Positions 15,720-25,018 of a stretch of DNA of 64,000 bases are shown here, one piece after another; the stretch's first letter is position 1; each line of letters begins with the position of its first letter. This stretch comes from Siccirubricoccus phaeus (lineage in GTDB: Bacteria > Pseudomonadota > Alphaproteobacteria > Acetobacterales > Acetobacteraceae). The stretch is taken from positions 62,001-126,000 of the forward strand of contig NZ_SRXO01000014.1 in the NCBI RefSeq assembly GCF_008360935.1, in the 5' to 3' direction. A program made the translations under genes and the position numbers. The notes under the pieces were generated by a model. It worked only from the letters and a program-made list of their open reading frames with translations, ran no database searches and was not told where the DNA came from.

Positions 15720-16907
15720 ATGCGCGACAAGGGTGAATACCTGTTCACCTCGGAGAGCGTCTCCGAGGGCCATCCGGACAAGGTGGCGGACCGCATTTCC
15801 GACACCGTCCTCGACGCCTTCCTGGCTGCCGACCCCTATGCCCGCGTCGCCTGTGAAACCCTGGTGACCACCAACCGCATCGTGCTGGCCGGCGAGGTCC
15901 GCGGCCCGGATGCGGTGCTGTTCAGCCTGGAGGAGAAGGTCCGGGCCGCGGTGAAGGAGATCGGCTACGACCAGGAGGGCTTCTCCTGGCGCCATGCCTC
16001 CTTCGAGAACCACCTGCATGGCCAGTCCGCCGATATCGCCATGGGCGTGGACGCCGCCGGCAACAAGGATGAAGGCGCCGGCGACCAGGGCATCATGTTC
16101 GGCTACGCGACGAACGAGACGCCGGAGCTGATGCCGGCGCCGCTCTCCTACGCCCACAGCATTCTGCGCAAGATGGCGGAGTACCGCCATGCCGGCGACA
16201 AGCGGGCCAAGGGGCTGCTGCCGGACGCGAAAAGCCAGGTCACGCTGCGCTACGTGGATGGAAGGCCGGTGGGCGTCACCTGCGTCGTCGTCTCCACCCA
16301 GCACGAGGCGGGGATGGAGCAGGCGGAGATCAAGGAGCTGATCCGCCCGATCGTCGCCGACGTGCTGCCCAAGGGCTGGACGGTGCCGGAGGCGGAGTTC
16401 TACGTGAACCCGACCGGGCAGTTCGTCATCGGCGGCCCGGATGGCGATGCCGGCCTGACCGGCCGCAAGATCATCGTGGACACCTATGGCGGCGCGGCGC
16501 CGCATGGCGGCGGCGCGTTCAGCGGCAAGGACCCCACCAAGGTGGACCGCTCCGCCGCCTATGCCGCGCGCTACGTGGCGAAGAACGTGGTGGCGGCCGG
16601 GCTGGCGGATCGCTGCACCATCCAGGTCTCCTACGCCATCGGCGTCTCCAAGCCGCTCTCGGTCTATTTCGACCTGCACGGCACGGGCAAGGACGTGGAC
16701 GAGACCAAGCTGGCCCAGGTGGTGCAGGAGGCGGTCAACCTCTCGCCGCGCGGCATCCGGGAGATGCTGCGGATGAACCGGCCGATCTACGTGCCCACCA
16801 GCGCCTATGGCCATTTCGGCCGGACGCCGGACCCGGCGAAGGACAGCTTCACCTGGGAGCGGACGGATATCCTGGCGCCGGAGCTGAAGCGCGCCTTCGG
16901 GCGCTGA
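15720..16907 (+). CDS. metK: S-adenosylmethionine synthetase
   Basis: MetK makes S-adenosylmethionine from methionine and ATP and is essential. The 395-residue product has the family signatures [16 protein letters not shown] near the N-terminus, [12 protein letters not shown] near residue 120 and [22 protein letters not shown] cut across residues 262-283 (its lysines and aspartates bind triphosphate and magnesium). It lies 250 bp after dapB, behind a leader with alternative hairpins, and 122 bp before trmB. It is functionally linked to the sulfur and methionine-salvage genes further along the window. Confidence 0.97.
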   Translation: MRDKGEYLFTSESVSEGHPDKVADRISDTVLDAFLAADPYARVACETLVTTNRIVLAGEVRGPDAVLFSLEEKVRAAVKEIGYDQEGFSWRHASFENHLHGQSADIAMGVDAAGNKDEGAGDQGIMFGYATNETPELMPAPLSYAHSILRKMAEYRHAGDKRAKGLLPDAKSQVTLRYVDGRPVGVTCVVVSTQHEAGMEQAEIKELIRPIVADVLPKGWTVPEAEFYVNPTGQFVIGGPDGDAGLTGRKIIVDTYGGAAPHGGGAFSGKDPTKVDRSAAYAARYVAKNVVAAGLADRCTIQVSYAIGVSKPLSVYFDLHGTGKDVDETKLAQVVQEAVNLSPRGIREMLRMNRPIYVPTSAYGHFGRTPDPAKDSFTWERTDILAPELKRAFGR

Positions 16908-16910
16908 TCC

Positions 16911-17016
16911 CTCCCTCCCCCGCCTTCCGGGGGAGTGCCGGGGTGGGGTGGCCGCCGAGGACACGGCCGCCCACCGCACCCCCACCCAACCCTCCCCCGC
17001 AAGGCGGGGGAGGGCT
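16911..17016. repeat. Paired CCTCCCCCGC palindromes (repeat family D)
   Basis: Two related arms, TCCCTCCCCCGCCTTCCGGGGGAG at the left and CCTCCCCCGCAAGGCGGGGGAGGG at the right, enclose GGGGTGGGG and CCCCACCC stretches, so the whole 106 bp can fold into a single long hairpin or two small ones. It fills nearly all the space between metK and trmB. Confidence 0.7.
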
Positions 17017-17029
17017 ATGAGGCGGCGGC

Positions 17030-17740
17030 ATGACCGCTGACCGACCGCCCCTCGCCGAGGGCATCCCCGACCGACTCTATGGCCGCCGCCGCGGCCACCC
17101 GCTGCGGCCGCGGCAGCAATTGCTGCTGGACCTCACCCTGCCGCGGCTGCGGCTTGCGCCGGCGCAGGCGCACGATCCTCGCGCTGCCTTCGCGGGGCCG
17201 GTGGAGGCGTTGTGGCTGGAAGTCGGCTTCGGCGGCGGGGAGCATGCGCTGGCGCTGGTCGAAGCCAATCCACGGGTCGGCTACATCGCCTCCGAGGTGT
17301 TCGAGAACGGGCTCTGCTCCCTGCTGACGCGGCTGGTGCCGGAGGGGGAGGAAGCCACCGGCGCGCTGCCGGGCAACCTTCGCCTCTGGCCGCAGGATGC
17401 GCGGCACCTGCTGGGGCTGTTGCCGGAAGGCTGCCTGGACCGGCTGATGCTGATGTTTCCGGACCCCTGGCCGAAGTCGCGCCACGCCAAGCGGCGCTTC
17501 GTGAATCCGGCGCTGCTGCCGCTGGTGGCGCGGGTGCTGAAGCCGGGCGGCGAATGGCGTATCGCCAGCGATGACCCGACCTATCAGGGCTGGGTGGAGG
17601 AGGTGTTCGCGGCGAGCGCGCTTTTCGTGGGGGACCCGCCGGCGACGGCGCGGCCGGAGGGCTGGCCCGGCACCCGCTACGAGGCCAAGGCACGGCGCGA
17701 AGGCCGGCAGCCGAAGTACTGGGTGAAGCGGCGGGTGTGA
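17030..17740 (+). CDS. trmB: tRNA (guanine-N7-)-methyltransferase
   Basis: TrmB methylates G46 of tRNA using SAM. The 236-residue protein has the SAM-binding LEVGFGGGEHALAL near residue 63, the family hallmark MFPDPWPKSRHAKRRF at about residues 142-157, and the late GTRYEAKARREGR segment that holds catalytic residues. It lies downstream of metK on the same strand; repeat family D separates them. Start at ATG 17030 gives the usual length. Confidence 0.95.
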   Translation: MTADRPPLAEGIPDRLYGRRRGHPLRPRQQLLLDLTLPRLRLAPAQAHDPRAAFAGPVEALWLEVGFGGGEHALALVEANPRVGYIASEVFENGLCSLLTRLVPEGEEATGALPGNLRLWPQDARHLLGLLPEGCLDRLMLMFPDPWPKSRHAKRRFVNPALLPLVARVLKPGGEWRIASDDPTYQGWVEEVFAASALFVGDPPATARPEGWPGTRYEAKARREGRQPKYWVKRRV

Positions 17741-17802
17741 GGCCAGAATGGGGGGCTCCGCCCCGTGCCCCGCCAGGGGCGCTGCCCATGACCCCGCCGG
17801 GG

Positions 17803-17823
17803 GTTGGCGGCACTGCCGCCAAC
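17803..17823. repeat. GTTGGCGGCACTGCCGCCAAC palindrome (repeat family C)
   Basis: A hairpin of GTTGGCGGCA against TGCCGCCAAC lies between the convergent trmB and minus-strand genes, together with GGGGC and GGGGTCCGGGG-like inverted repeats. The same motif recurs at 19720-19740 and 22162-22182 and in altered form at 45111-45130. Placement at gene ends suggests termination or RNA stability roles. Confidence 0.55.
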
Positions 17824-17868
17824 CGCCTCCCCGGACCCCGGCGGGTGTTTCGGACCCGAGGGTTCGAC

Positions 17869-18393
17869 CTACGCCACCTCGTTCGCCACGCCCCAGGGCC
17901 GCAGCGGGGCCGGGGTGCGGAAATCCTCCGGCACCACGAAGTCGCGCGCCGCGCCGCGCATCTTCGCCGGCGCGGCCGGCAGGCCGCTGCGCCGCGCATA
18001 CTCCGGCAGGCGCCGCCGCACCGCCGCCATGCCGCGCCGGCGGGACGCCAGGCCACAGGCGCTGGCCAGGTCCAGCGCCGTCACCCCCAGCACGGCCAGC
18101 ATTGCCAGCCCCGCCGCCTCCTGCCGCGGCCGCCGCCCGTCCAGCGCCGTCGCCAGCGTGCCGACATCCAGCGCATCCCCGGCGACGCGGCCCCAGAGCC
18201 AGGGCTCCGGATCCCGCGAGAGCAGCAGGCCGACCCCCGTCGCCACCTCCCGCGCGCCATAGGCGGCGATCAGCCTTTCCTGCCCGCGCAGCCCCAGCGT
18301 CCGGCTCACCGCCTGCGGCGCCAGCAACTCCACCAGCCCCAGCCCGAGGCTGAACCAGCCGAGGCCGCGGGCCATGCGCTGCGCCCGCCTCAT
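17869..18393 (-). CDS. Small membrane protein accompanying a zinc alcohol dehydrogenase
   Basis: The 174-residue protein has several hydrophobic stretches (about 12-30, 42-60, 70-85 and 92-115) and a basic C-terminal half. Its start codon overlaps the stop of the upstream dehydrogenase by three to four bases, so the two are co-translated. Proteins of this type are found next to zinc-dependent dehydrogenases and are sometimes labelled cyclase/dehydrase, but the enzymatic label is unsupported by motifs here. I treat it as a membrane protein of unknown function. Confidence 0.65.
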   Translation of the reverse strand: MRRAQRMARGLGWFSLGLGLVELLAPQAVSRTLGLRGQERLIAAYGAREVATGVGLLLSRDPEPWLWGRVAGDALDVGTLATALDGRRPRQEAAGLAMLAVLGVTALDLASACGLASRRRGMAAVRRRLPEYARRSGLPAAPAKMRGAARDFVVPEDFRTPAPLRPWGVANEVA

Positions 18394-19559
18394 GGCTTCA
18401 GCACCACTTTCACGCAGCCATCCTGCTTGTCGCGGAAGGTCTTGTACATTTCCGGTCCCCGCTCCAGCGGCACGGTATGGGTGATGACGAAGCTGGGGTC
18501 GATCTGCCCCGCCTCGATCCGCCGCAGCAGGTCGTCGCTCCAGCGGTTCACATGGGTCTGGCCCATGCGCATGGTCAGGCCCTTGTTCATCGCCATGCCG
18601 AAGGGGATCTTGTCCAGCAGCCCGCCATAGACGCCGGGGATGGAGAGCGTGCCGGCCGGGCGGCAGACATACATCATCTCCCGCAGCACATGCGGCCGGT
18701 CGGTCTCCAGCATCATCGCCTGCTTGGCGCGGTCATAGATGCTGTCGAGCGTCGCCGTGGCATGCGCCTCCATGCCGACGCAGTCGATGCATTTCTCCGG
18801 GCCCTTGCCCTGGGTCAGCTCGTTCAGCCGCTCCACCACGCTTTCTTCCATGAAGTCGATGGTGGTGGCGCCGCCGGCGCGGGCCATGGCCAGGCGCTCC
18901 GGCACCGTGTCGATGGCGATCACCTGCTTCGCGCCGAGCAGCAGGGCACTGCGGATCGTCATCTGCCCGACCGGGCCGCAGCCCCAGATGGCGACGGTGT
19001 CCGTCGGCTGGATGTCGCATTGCACCGCGGCCTGCCAGCCGGTGGGGAAGATGTCGGAGAGGAAGAGGAGCTGCTCGTCGCTCGGCCCTTGCGGCACCTT
19101 GATATGCGTCTTGTCCGCGAAGGGCACGCGGAGATATTCCGCCTGGCCGCCGGGATAGCCACCGGTGAGGTGGGTGTAGCCGAAGAGGCCGGCGGTGGTG
19201 TGGCCGAACACCTTGTCGGCCAGGCTCTTGTTGCGGTTGCTGCGCTCGCAGACGCTGAAATTGCCGCGCCGGCACTGGTCGCAATCGCCGCAGAAGATGG
19301 TGAAGGGGATCACCACGCGGTCGCCGCGCTTCAGGTTGGTGACCTCCTTGCCCACCTCCTCGACGATTCCCATGGTCTCATGGCCCATGATGTCGCCGCG
19401 TTCCATGGCGGGGATGGTGTTGTCGTAGAGGTGGAGGTCGGAGCCGCAGATCGCGCAGGTCGTCACCTTGATGATGGCGTCGCGCGGATGCTCGAGCTTC
19501 GGGTCGGGGACGGTGTCGCAGCGGATATCCTGCGTGCCGTGCCAGCAGAGTGCGCGCAT
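18390..19559 (-). CDS. Zinc-dependent alcohol dehydrogenase (medium-chain family)
   Basis: The 389-residue protein is a medium-chain dehydrogenase/reductase. It has the catalytic-zinc cysteine in CAICGSDLH, the GHETMG motif, the structural-zinc cysteines in [16 protein letters not shown] and a Rossmann WGCGPVGQ motif. The extended length and an inserted stretch in the C-terminal half match the subgroup with glutathione-independent formaldehyde dehydrogenase and related enzymes. The start at 19559 ([13 protein letters not shown]) is conserved in the family; the longer open frame upstream runs through hairpin repeats and is not used. It is followed by an overlapping membrane protein gene. Confidence 0.88.
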   Translation of the reverse strand: MRALCWHGTQDIRCDTVPDPKLEHPRDAIIKVTTCAICGSDLHLYDNTIPAMERGDIMGHETMGIVEEVGKEVTNLKRGDRVVIPFTIFCGDCDQCRRGNFSVCERSNRNKSLADKVFGHTTAGLFGYTHLTGGYPGGQAEYLRVPFADKTHIKVPQGPSDEQLLFLSDIFPTGWQAAVQCDIQPTDTVAIWGCGPVGQMTIRSALLLGAKQVIAIDTVPERLAMARAGGATTIDFMEESVVERLNELTQGKGPEKCIDCVGMEAHATATLDSIYDRAKQAMMLETDRPHVLREMMYVCRPAGTLSIPGVYGGLLDKIPFGMAMNKGLTMRMGQTHVNRWSDDLLRRIEAGQIDPSFVITHTVPLERGPEMYKTFRDKQDGCVKVVLKP

Positions 19560-19812
19560 GCCGGGACCTTTCCTCGGGGGCTGGCGCAGCAACGCGGCGT
19601 TCGGGGCGCGGGTTTGTTGCGGGGTGGGTCGGGCCCAAACTCCCACCGGGTCCGGGGACCGGTCCGGTCCCCGGCGGGATCGAACGCATGCGTTCGATGG
19701 GGCGGCGCCCCTGGTGGGGGTTGGCGGCACTGCCGCCAACGGGCGAAGCCCCCACGCGCACGCCCGGTGCCACCCCTACCCCGACCCTCCCCCGCGAAGC
19801 GGGGGAGGGAGG
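19560..19812. repeat. Intergenic mosaic of perfect palindromes
   Basis: In 250 bp between the dehydrogenase start and the dnaQ stop there are at least four palindromes: GGACCGGTCCGGTCC near 19655-19672, a perfect 20-bp palindrome at 19679-19698 (ATCGAACGCATGCGTTCGAT), the family C hairpin at 19720-19740 and the family D hairpin at 19785-19812 which ends at the dnaQ stop codon. No gene is supported here. Confidence 0.65.
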
Positions 19813-20508
19813 TCAGCCCTCTGCCGCCACGAAAGGCGGCTGCAGCCAGAGCGGCTCCCTGATCTTCTTCAGGAAGGCCGCATGCGCCGCCAGCTCCGCC
19901 TCGCTCGGGATGATGGGCCGCGGCGTCCGCCGGACGAGCAGCGCTGCCGCTTCCGCGCTCGGCGCCCGCCGCGCCGCCGCCAATTCCAGCCCCGGCTGCT
20001 TGCCGCCCATCAGCTCCAGGAACACCTGGGCCAGCAGCTTCACGTCCAGCAGCGCGTTGTGGCTGGTGCGCATGGAATTATCGATCTCGTAGCGCCGGCA
20101 GAGCGCGTCGAGGCTGTTCGGCATGCCGGGGAAGCGCTTCTTCGCCAGCGCCAGGCTGTCCACCATCCGCGCCCGGTCCAGCGGCGGCCGCCCGAGCAGC
20201 TTCAGCTCGGCATCGAGGAAGCCGAAATCGAAGGGTGCGTTGTGCGCGACGATCGGCGAATCGCCGAGGAAGGCCAGCATCTCCTCGGCGATCTCGGCGA
20301 ATTTCGGCTTGCCCTGCAGCATCGCGGCGGTGAAGCCGTGGATGCGCGTCGCCTCCTCCGGCACCTCGCGCTGCGGGTCGATCAGGGTGTGGTAGGCGGC
20401 GCCGGTCGGGATGAGGTTCACCAGCTCGATCGCCGCCACTTCCAGCACGCGGTCGCCCGTCGAGGGGTCGAGGCCGGTGGTCTCGGTATCCAGCACCACA
20501 TGCCTCAT
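19813..20508 (-). CDS. dnaQ: DNA polymerase III epsilon subunit (proofreading exonuclease)
   Basis: The 231-residue protein is a DEDDh 3'-5' exonuclease. ExoI is seen in VVLDTETTGLD (D7, E9), ExoII in AHNAPFDFGFLD near residue 88, and ExoIII-epsilon in SHNALLDVKLL near residue 149, where the histidine is the general base. The C-terminal 50 residues would bind the polymerase alpha subunit. Its start overlaps the coaE stop by four bases. The aroE-coaE-dnaQ order is conserved widely in alphaproteobacteria; the usual neighbours maf and secB are missing on either side. Confidence 0.95.
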   Translation of the reverse strand: MRHVVLDTETTGLDPSTGDRVLEVAAIELVNLIPTGAAYHTLIDPQREVPEEATRIHGFTAAMLQGKPKFAEIAEEMLAFLGDSPIVAHNAPFDFGFLDAELKLLGRPPLDRARMVDSLALAKKRFPGMPNSLDALCRRYEIDNSMRTSHNALLDVKLLAQVFLELMGGKQPGLELAAARRAPSAEAAALLVRRTPRPIIPSEAELAAHAAFLKKIREPLWLQPPFVAAEG

Positions 20509-21095
20509 CGCCCGCTTTCCTCCCGCACCAGCCGCCGGATCCGCCGCTGCGCCAGATGGCGGGAAAGGCCGGTCGGCACCACCACATCCGCGCGCCTTCG
20601 CTTTTCCGCATCCGGCGTCTGCCGCGCCAGGATGGCGTCGAACCGCGCCGGCGTCATGCCGCGGCGGCGCAGCACGCGCCAGCGCTGCACCGCGGCGGGG
20701 GCGGAGACCACCACCACCAGGTCGCAGCGCCCCTGGCCCCGCGTCTCGAACAGCAGGGGAATGTCCAGCACCGCAAGCGGTTCCGCCCGGCGGCGGGCGG
20801 CGGCGAGGAAGCGCTGCTCCGCCTGCCGCACCAGCGGGTGGATGATGCGTTCCAGCCGGGTGAGGGCGGCGGGGTCGGTCAGCACGGCGCGGCGCAGCGC
20901 TTCGCGGTCCACCGCGCCGTCCCGCACCGTGCCGGGGAAGGCGGCGGCGATGGGCGCCACGGCGCGGCCGCCCCTGGCCTGCAGCCTGTGCACGGCGGCA
21001 TCGGCGTCGAAGACCGGCACGTGCAGGCGGCGGAAGGTGGCGGTGGCGGTGGATTTGCCCATGCCGATGCCGCCGGTCAGGCCGATGATCTTCAT
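20505..21095 (-). CDS. coaE: Dephospho-CoA kinase
   Basis: CoaE phosphorylates the 3'-hydroxyl of dephospho-CoA, the last step of coenzyme A synthesis. The P-loop GLTGGIGMGKST is at residues 5-16, the DADAAVHRL lid stretch follows near residue 31, and DIPLLFETR near residue 110 is diagnostic. The 196-residue length is normal. The ATG at 21095 fits the conserved N-terminus MKIIGLTGG; a longer open frame upstream belongs to the antisense reading of aroE. It overlaps dnaQ and starts 10 bp after aroE. Confidence 0.95.
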   Translation of the reverse strand: MKIIGLTGGIGMGKSTATATFRRLHVPVFDADAAVHRLQARGGRAVAPIAAAFPGTVRDGAVDREALRRAVLTDPAALTRLERIIHPLVRQAEQRFLAAARRRAEPLAVLDIPLLFETRGQGRCDLVVVVSAPAAVQRWRVLRRRGMTPARFDAILARQTPDAEKRRRADVVVPTGLSRHLAQRRIRRLVREESGR

Positions 21096-21105
21096 CGCCC
21101 CGCCC

Positions 21106-21945
21106 TCATCGCAGGGGGATGTCCCCGCCGACGAATGCCTCCAGCTCGGCGTCCACCTCCGGCATCGTGCCGAACCACTCGGAAAAACCCGGCCGCGCCT
21201 GGTGCAGTAGCATGCCGAGCCCGTCCACCGTGGCGAGGCCACGGGCGCGGGCGGCGGCGAGCAGCCCGGTTTCCCGCGGGACATAGACGATGTCGGCGAC
21301 AATGGCGGTGGCGGGCAGCGGCGCCAGGTCCAGCGTGAGCGGCGGCTGACCCTGCATGCCCTGGGAGGTGGTGTTGACCAGCAGGGCGGCGTCTTCCAGC
21401 GGCGGGCGGTCGGCGACCTCGATGGGGCCGCCCAGGGCCTGGGCCAGCGCCTCCGCCCGCGCCGGGGTGCGGTTCACCAGGGTGAGCCGCGGGCAGCCGG
21501 CATCCAGCAGCGAAGCGGCAATGGCCCGGGCGGAGCCGCCGGCGCCGAGCAGCACCACGGGGCCGGCAGCCGGGCTCCAGCCCGGCACGGAGGCCATGGC
21601 ATGGGCGAGGAAGCCGAAACCGTCGGTGTTGGAGCCTTCGATCCGTCCGTCCCGGAAGACCAGGGTGTTGACGGCCCCGGCGCGGTGCGCGGTGGCGTCC
21701 ACCCGGTCGCAGGCGGCGAAGGCGGCTTCCTTGTGGGGAATGGTCACGTTGGCGCCGGCGAAGCCGAGATCGGCCAGGGACCGCACCGCGGCGGCGAAGC
21801 GCTCCGGCCGCACCGGCAGGGGCATATAGGCACCATCCAGCCCGTGGCGCCGCAGCCAGAAGCCATGCAGAAGGGGCGAGCGGGAATGCGCCACGGGCCA
21901 GCCCAGGATGCCGGCAAGGCGCGAATGGCCGGAGAGAATCGACAT
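21106..21945 (-). CDS. aroE: Shikimate dehydrogenase
   Basis: AroE reduces 3-dehydroshikimate to shikimate with NADPH in aromatic amino-acid synthesis. The 279-residue protein has the substrate motif HSRSPLLHGFW near residue 20, NVTIPHKEAAF with the catalytic lysine near residue 67, and the NADP-binding GAGGSARA near residue 130. The ATG at 21945 gives the family N-terminus. It is the first gene of aroE-coaE-dnaQ. Upstream lie 294 bases of hairpin repeats rather than the maf gene that usually precedes it. Confidence 0.95.
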   Translation of the reverse strand: MSILSGHSRLAGILGWPVAHSRSPLLHGFWLRRHGLDGAYMPLPVRPERFAAAVRSLADLGFAGANVTIPHKEAAFAACDRVDATAHRAGAVNTLVFRDGRIEGSNTDGFGFLAHAMASVPGWSPAAGPVVLLGAGGSARAIAASLLDAGCPRLTLVNRTPARAEALAQALGGPIEVADRPPLEDAALLVNTTSQGMQGQPPLTLDLAPLPATAIVADIVYVPRETGLLAAARARGLATVDGLGMLLHQARPGFSEWFGTMPEVDAELEAFVGGDIPLR

Positions 21946-22239
21946 GCGCCATGCAAAGCCGCCGGGTGGCGCGAGGTCAATGCGGGTCGTTGGGGGCTTC
22001 GCCCCCAAATCCGGGCAGGAGGTCGTCGCGGGCAGCGCCCGCGACCCCGCACCTCCGCCGGGGAGGCGCGGCGGAGGCAGTGCCTTCAGCCTCGGGCCCA
22101 GCGTGAGCCGGCAGGATGAATCGTCGTGCGGAAAGACCCAGGGCGGGGTCCGGGGGGAAGCGTTGGCGGCAGTGCCGCCAACCCCGCCCGGCGGGGTCCA
22201 GGGGCAGAGCCCCTGGCGGGGGCTTGAGGGCGAAGCCCC
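21946..22239. repeat. Hairpin-rich spacer between aroE and cysA
   Basis: The spacer holds GGGGGCTTCGCCCCC near 21992-22006, CGCGGGCAGCGCCCGCG near 22028-22046, the family C hairpin at 22162-22182, CCAGGGGCAGAGCCCCTGG near 22199-22217 and GGGGGCTTGAGGGCGAAGCCCCC ending at 22240. The last one directly follows the cysA stop codon and could end that transcript. No gene is supported. Confidence 0.6.
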
Positions 22240-23331
22240 CTACCGCACCTCCGCCAACCGCAACGCCCCCGCCATTCCGCGCGCCCCGCCGGCGCCGAAG
22301 ACCTGCGCCCCGGTGATCTCCAGCCGGCAGGCGGCCTGGCGCCGCGGCCATTCGCCCTGAACCGCCCCATGGGGCGTCGCCACCGCGTCCAGGGTGACGT
22401 CCTCCGCCAGCTCCACCACCAGTCGCGCCTCGCCCTCCGCCGTCGCGCGCACCAGGCGGATCAGCGGGCCCTCCGGTGCCGGATGGGCCACGACCTCCCG
22501 CGGGCGCAGGAAGGCGGTGGCCGGGCCGTCCGGCAGCGCCACCGCCAAGGGCGGCAGGCCGGGCAGGCGGAAGCGCAGCACGCCGCCGGCCACCTGCCCC
22601 TCCAGCCTTGCCGCCTCGCCCAGGAAGCCGGCGACGAAGGGCGTCGCCGGTGCCGCCAGCAGCGCCGAGGGCGTATCGAATTGCGCGATGCGGCCGCTTT
22701 CCAGCAGCGCCACGCGGTCCGCCAGCTCCATCGCCTCCTCCTGGTCATGGGTGACGAGGATGGTGGTGATGCCGAGGCGATCATGCAGGCCGCGCAGCCA
22801 GCGCCGCACCTCTCGCCGCACCAGCGCGTCCAGCGCGCCGAAGGGCTCGTCCAGCAGCAGCAGCCTGGGCTCGATGGCCAGCGCCCGGGCCAGCGCCACA
22901 CGCTGCCGCTGGCCGCCGGAAAGCTGGTCCGGCCAGCGCCGCTCCAGCTCCGGGATCTGGGTGAGGCGCAGCAATTCCCGCACCCGCGCCGTCAGCTCCG
23001 CCCGGCCCGGGCGCCGGCCGCGGGGCAGCACGGAGAGGCCGAAGGCGATGTTGTCGAAGACGTTCATGTGGCGGAACAGCGCGTAATTCTGGAACATCAC
23101 GCCGATGCCGCGTTCCCGCGCCGGCACCCCCGCCATCTCCCGCCCGGCGATCGCGACGCGGCCTTCCTCCTGCGGCTCCAGCCCCGCCAGCACGCGCAGC
23201 AGCGTGGTCTTGCCGGAGCCGGAAGGGCCGAGCAGGGCGACGAATTCCCCGTCCCGGACCGCCAGGCTCACGCCATCCAGCGCGGCGGTGGTGCCGAAGC
23301 GGCGCACCAGGCCTTCGACGATCACGCTCAT
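22240..23331 (-). CDS. cysA: Sulfate/thiosulfate ABC transporter ATPase
   Basis: The 363-residue ATPase has Walker A GPSGSGKT near residue 35, signature LSGGQRQRVALARA near residue 137, Walker B LLLLDEPFGAL and a C-terminal TOBE-type regulatory domain, the length expected for CysA. It energises uptake of sulfate or thiosulfate through the CysT-CysW channel. The start overlaps the cysW stop by four bases. It is the last gene of the sulfate operon sbp-cysT-cysW-cysA. Confidence 0.93.
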   Translation of the reverse strand: MSVIVEGLVRRFGTTAALDGVSLAVRDGEFVALLGPSGSGKTTLLRVLAGLEPQEEGRVAIAGREMAGVPARERGIGVMFQNYALFRHMNVFDNIAFGLSVLPRGRRPGRAELTARVRELLRLTQIPELERRWPDQLSGGQRQRVALARALAIEPRLLLLDEPFGALDALVRREVRRWLRGLHDRLGITTILVTHDQEEAMELADRVALLESGRIAQFDTPSALLAAPATPFVAGFLGEAARLEGQVAGGVLRFRLPGLPPLAVALPDGPATAFLRPREVVAHPAPEGPLIRLVRATAEGEARLVVELAEDVTLDAVATPHGAVQGEWPRRQAACRLEITGAQVFGAGGARGMAGALRLAEVR

Positions 23332-24158
23332 CCCGCCTCTCCCGCCACCCGGCCGGACCAGCGTTCCAGCACCGCCTTGGCGGCGAGGGTGACGAGGCCG
23401 AGCAACGCCAGCAGCGCCGCCACCGCGAAGGCGCCGGCGAATTGGTACTCATTGTAGAGGATCTCGACATGCAGCGGCATGGTGTTCGTCTGGCCGCGGA
23501 TATGGCCGGAGACGACCGAGACCGCGCCGAATTCCCCCATGGCGCGCGCATTGCACAGCAGCACGCCGGCGAGCAGCGCCCAGCGGATATTGGGCAGCGT
23601 CACCCGGCGGAAGATCTGCCAGCCGCCGGCGCCGAGCGTCGCCGCCGCTTCCTCCTCCGCCCGGCCCTGGTCCTGCATCAGCGGCAGCACGGTACGGGCG
23701 ACGAAGGGGAAGGTGACGAAGAGCGTCGCCAGCACGAGCCCGGGCAGGGCGAAGATCACCTGGATGCCGCGCGCCTGCAGCCACGGCCCGAGCCAGCCCT
23801 GCAGGCCGAAGATCAGCACGAAGACCAGGCCGGAGATCACGGGCGAGACGGAGAAGGGCAGTTCCACCAGCGTCACCAGCAGGCGCTTGCCGGGGAAGTC
23901 GTGCTTGGCGATGCACCAGGCGGCGGCGAGGCCGCCCACCGTGTTCAGCGGCACCGAAATGGCGGCGACGATCAGTGTCATGCGGATGGCGGCCAGGGTG
24001 TCGGGCTCGAGGATCGCGGCCAGCGCCGCCTCCCCGCCGCGGCGCAGCGCCTCGGTGAAGACGGCGGCCAGCGGCAGGGCCAGCAGCAGCAGCCCGGTGA
24101 GGACAGCCAGCGCCACCAGCAGGGCGCGGAACCAAAGCGGGTCCTCGGTGGCGTTCAT
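23328..24158 (-). CDS. cysW: Sulfate ABC transporter permease
   Basis: The 276-residue protein has six membrane helices and the cytoplasmic EAA loop ([19 protein letters not shown] at about residues 170-188), which contacts CysA. CAR-MGEFGAVSVVSG near residue 208 is characteristic of CysW. It overlaps cysA by four bases and starts eight bases after the stop of cysT, consistent with a single transcript. Confidence 0.92.
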   Translation of the reverse strand: MNATEDPLWFRALLVALAVLTGLLLLALPLAAVFTEALRRGGEAALAAILEPDTLAAIRMTLIVAAISVPLNTVGGLAAAWCIAKHDFPGKRLLVTLVELPFSVSPVISGLVFVLIFGLQGWLGPWLQARGIQVIFALPGLVLATLFVTFPFVARTVLPLMQDQGRAEEEAAATLGAGGWQIFRRVTLPNIRWALLAGVLLCNARAMGEFGAVSVVSGHIRGQTNTMPLHVEILYNEYQFAGAFAVAALLALLGLVTLAAKAVLERWSGRVAGEAG

Positions 24159-24166
24159 GGCCTGCC

Positions 24167-25018
24167 TCACCCTTGGCCTCGCCGCAGGGCGCGCTGCGCC
24201 AGGTTCAGCGCCAGCAGCACGGCGAAGGCCAGCAGCAGCATGGCAAGGCCGATGGCGGCGGCGCCGGCATAGTCGAATTGCTCCAGCCGGATGGTGATGA
24301 GGAGGGGGGCGATTTCGCTGACCATCGGCATGTTGCCGGCGATGAAGATGACGCTGCCGTATTCGCCGACGGCCCGGGCGAAGCCGAGGCCGAAGCCGGT
24401 GAGGATGGCGGGCGCCAGCGCGGGCAGGACGACGCGCCGCAGGGTCTGGAAGCGGGTGGCGCCGAGGGTCGCGGCGGCTTCCTCCGACTCCCGGCCCAGA
24501 TCGCGCAGCACCGGCTCCACCGTGCGGGCGGTGAAGGGCAGGGCGACGAAGACCAGGGCGATGACGATGCCGGCGGGGGTGAAGGCGACGCGCCAGCCGA
24601 ACCATTCCCCAAGCGGTCCGCCGACCCAGCCATTCGGCGCCAGCAGCGCCGTCATCGCCAGGCCGGCGACGGCGGTGGGCAGGGCGAAGGGCAGGTCGAT
24701 GGCGGCGTCCAGCACGGCACGGCCGGGAAAGCGCAACCGCACCACCGCCCAGGCCAGCAGCAGGCCGAGCGGCGCGGCGATGGCCGCCGCCAGCAGCGCC
24801 GCGCCGAAGGAAAGCCGCAGCGAGGCGGCGACGCGCGGCTCCGCCAGCGAGGCCCAGAGGCCGGCGAGCCCCAATTCGAAGGGCCGCAGCAGCAAGGCGA
24901 GCAGCGGCACCAGCACGATGGCGGAAAGCCAGAACAGCGCGATGCCGAAGGCGAGGCCGAAGCCCGGTATGGCGCGCAGCCGCCGGGCCCGGTGAGGCAA
25001 GGCGAGGCTGGCGCTCAT
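24167..25018 (-). CDS. cysT: Sulfate ABC transporter permease
   Basis: The 283-residue partner permease has six membrane helices and an EAA loop, [19 protein letters not shown], near residue 180. The [17 protein letters not shown] stretch near residue 215 is typical of CysT (CysU). Its ATG overlaps the stop of the sulfate-binding protein gene by four bases. Together with CysW it forms the sulfate channel. Confidence 0.92.
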   Translation of the reverse strand: MSASLALPHRARRLRAIPGFGLAFGIALFWLSAIVLVPLLALLLRPFELGLAGLWASLAEPRVAASLRLSFGAALLAAAIAAPLGLLLAWAVVRLRFPGRAVLDAAIDLPFALPTAVAGLAMTALLAPNGWVGGPLGEWFGWRVAFTPAGIVIALVFVALPFTARTVEPVLRDLGRESEEAAATLGATRFQTLRRVVLPALAPAILTGFGLGFARAVGEYGSVIFIAGNMPMVSEIAPLLITIRLEQFDYAGAAAIGLAMLLLAFAVLLALNLAQRALRRGQG

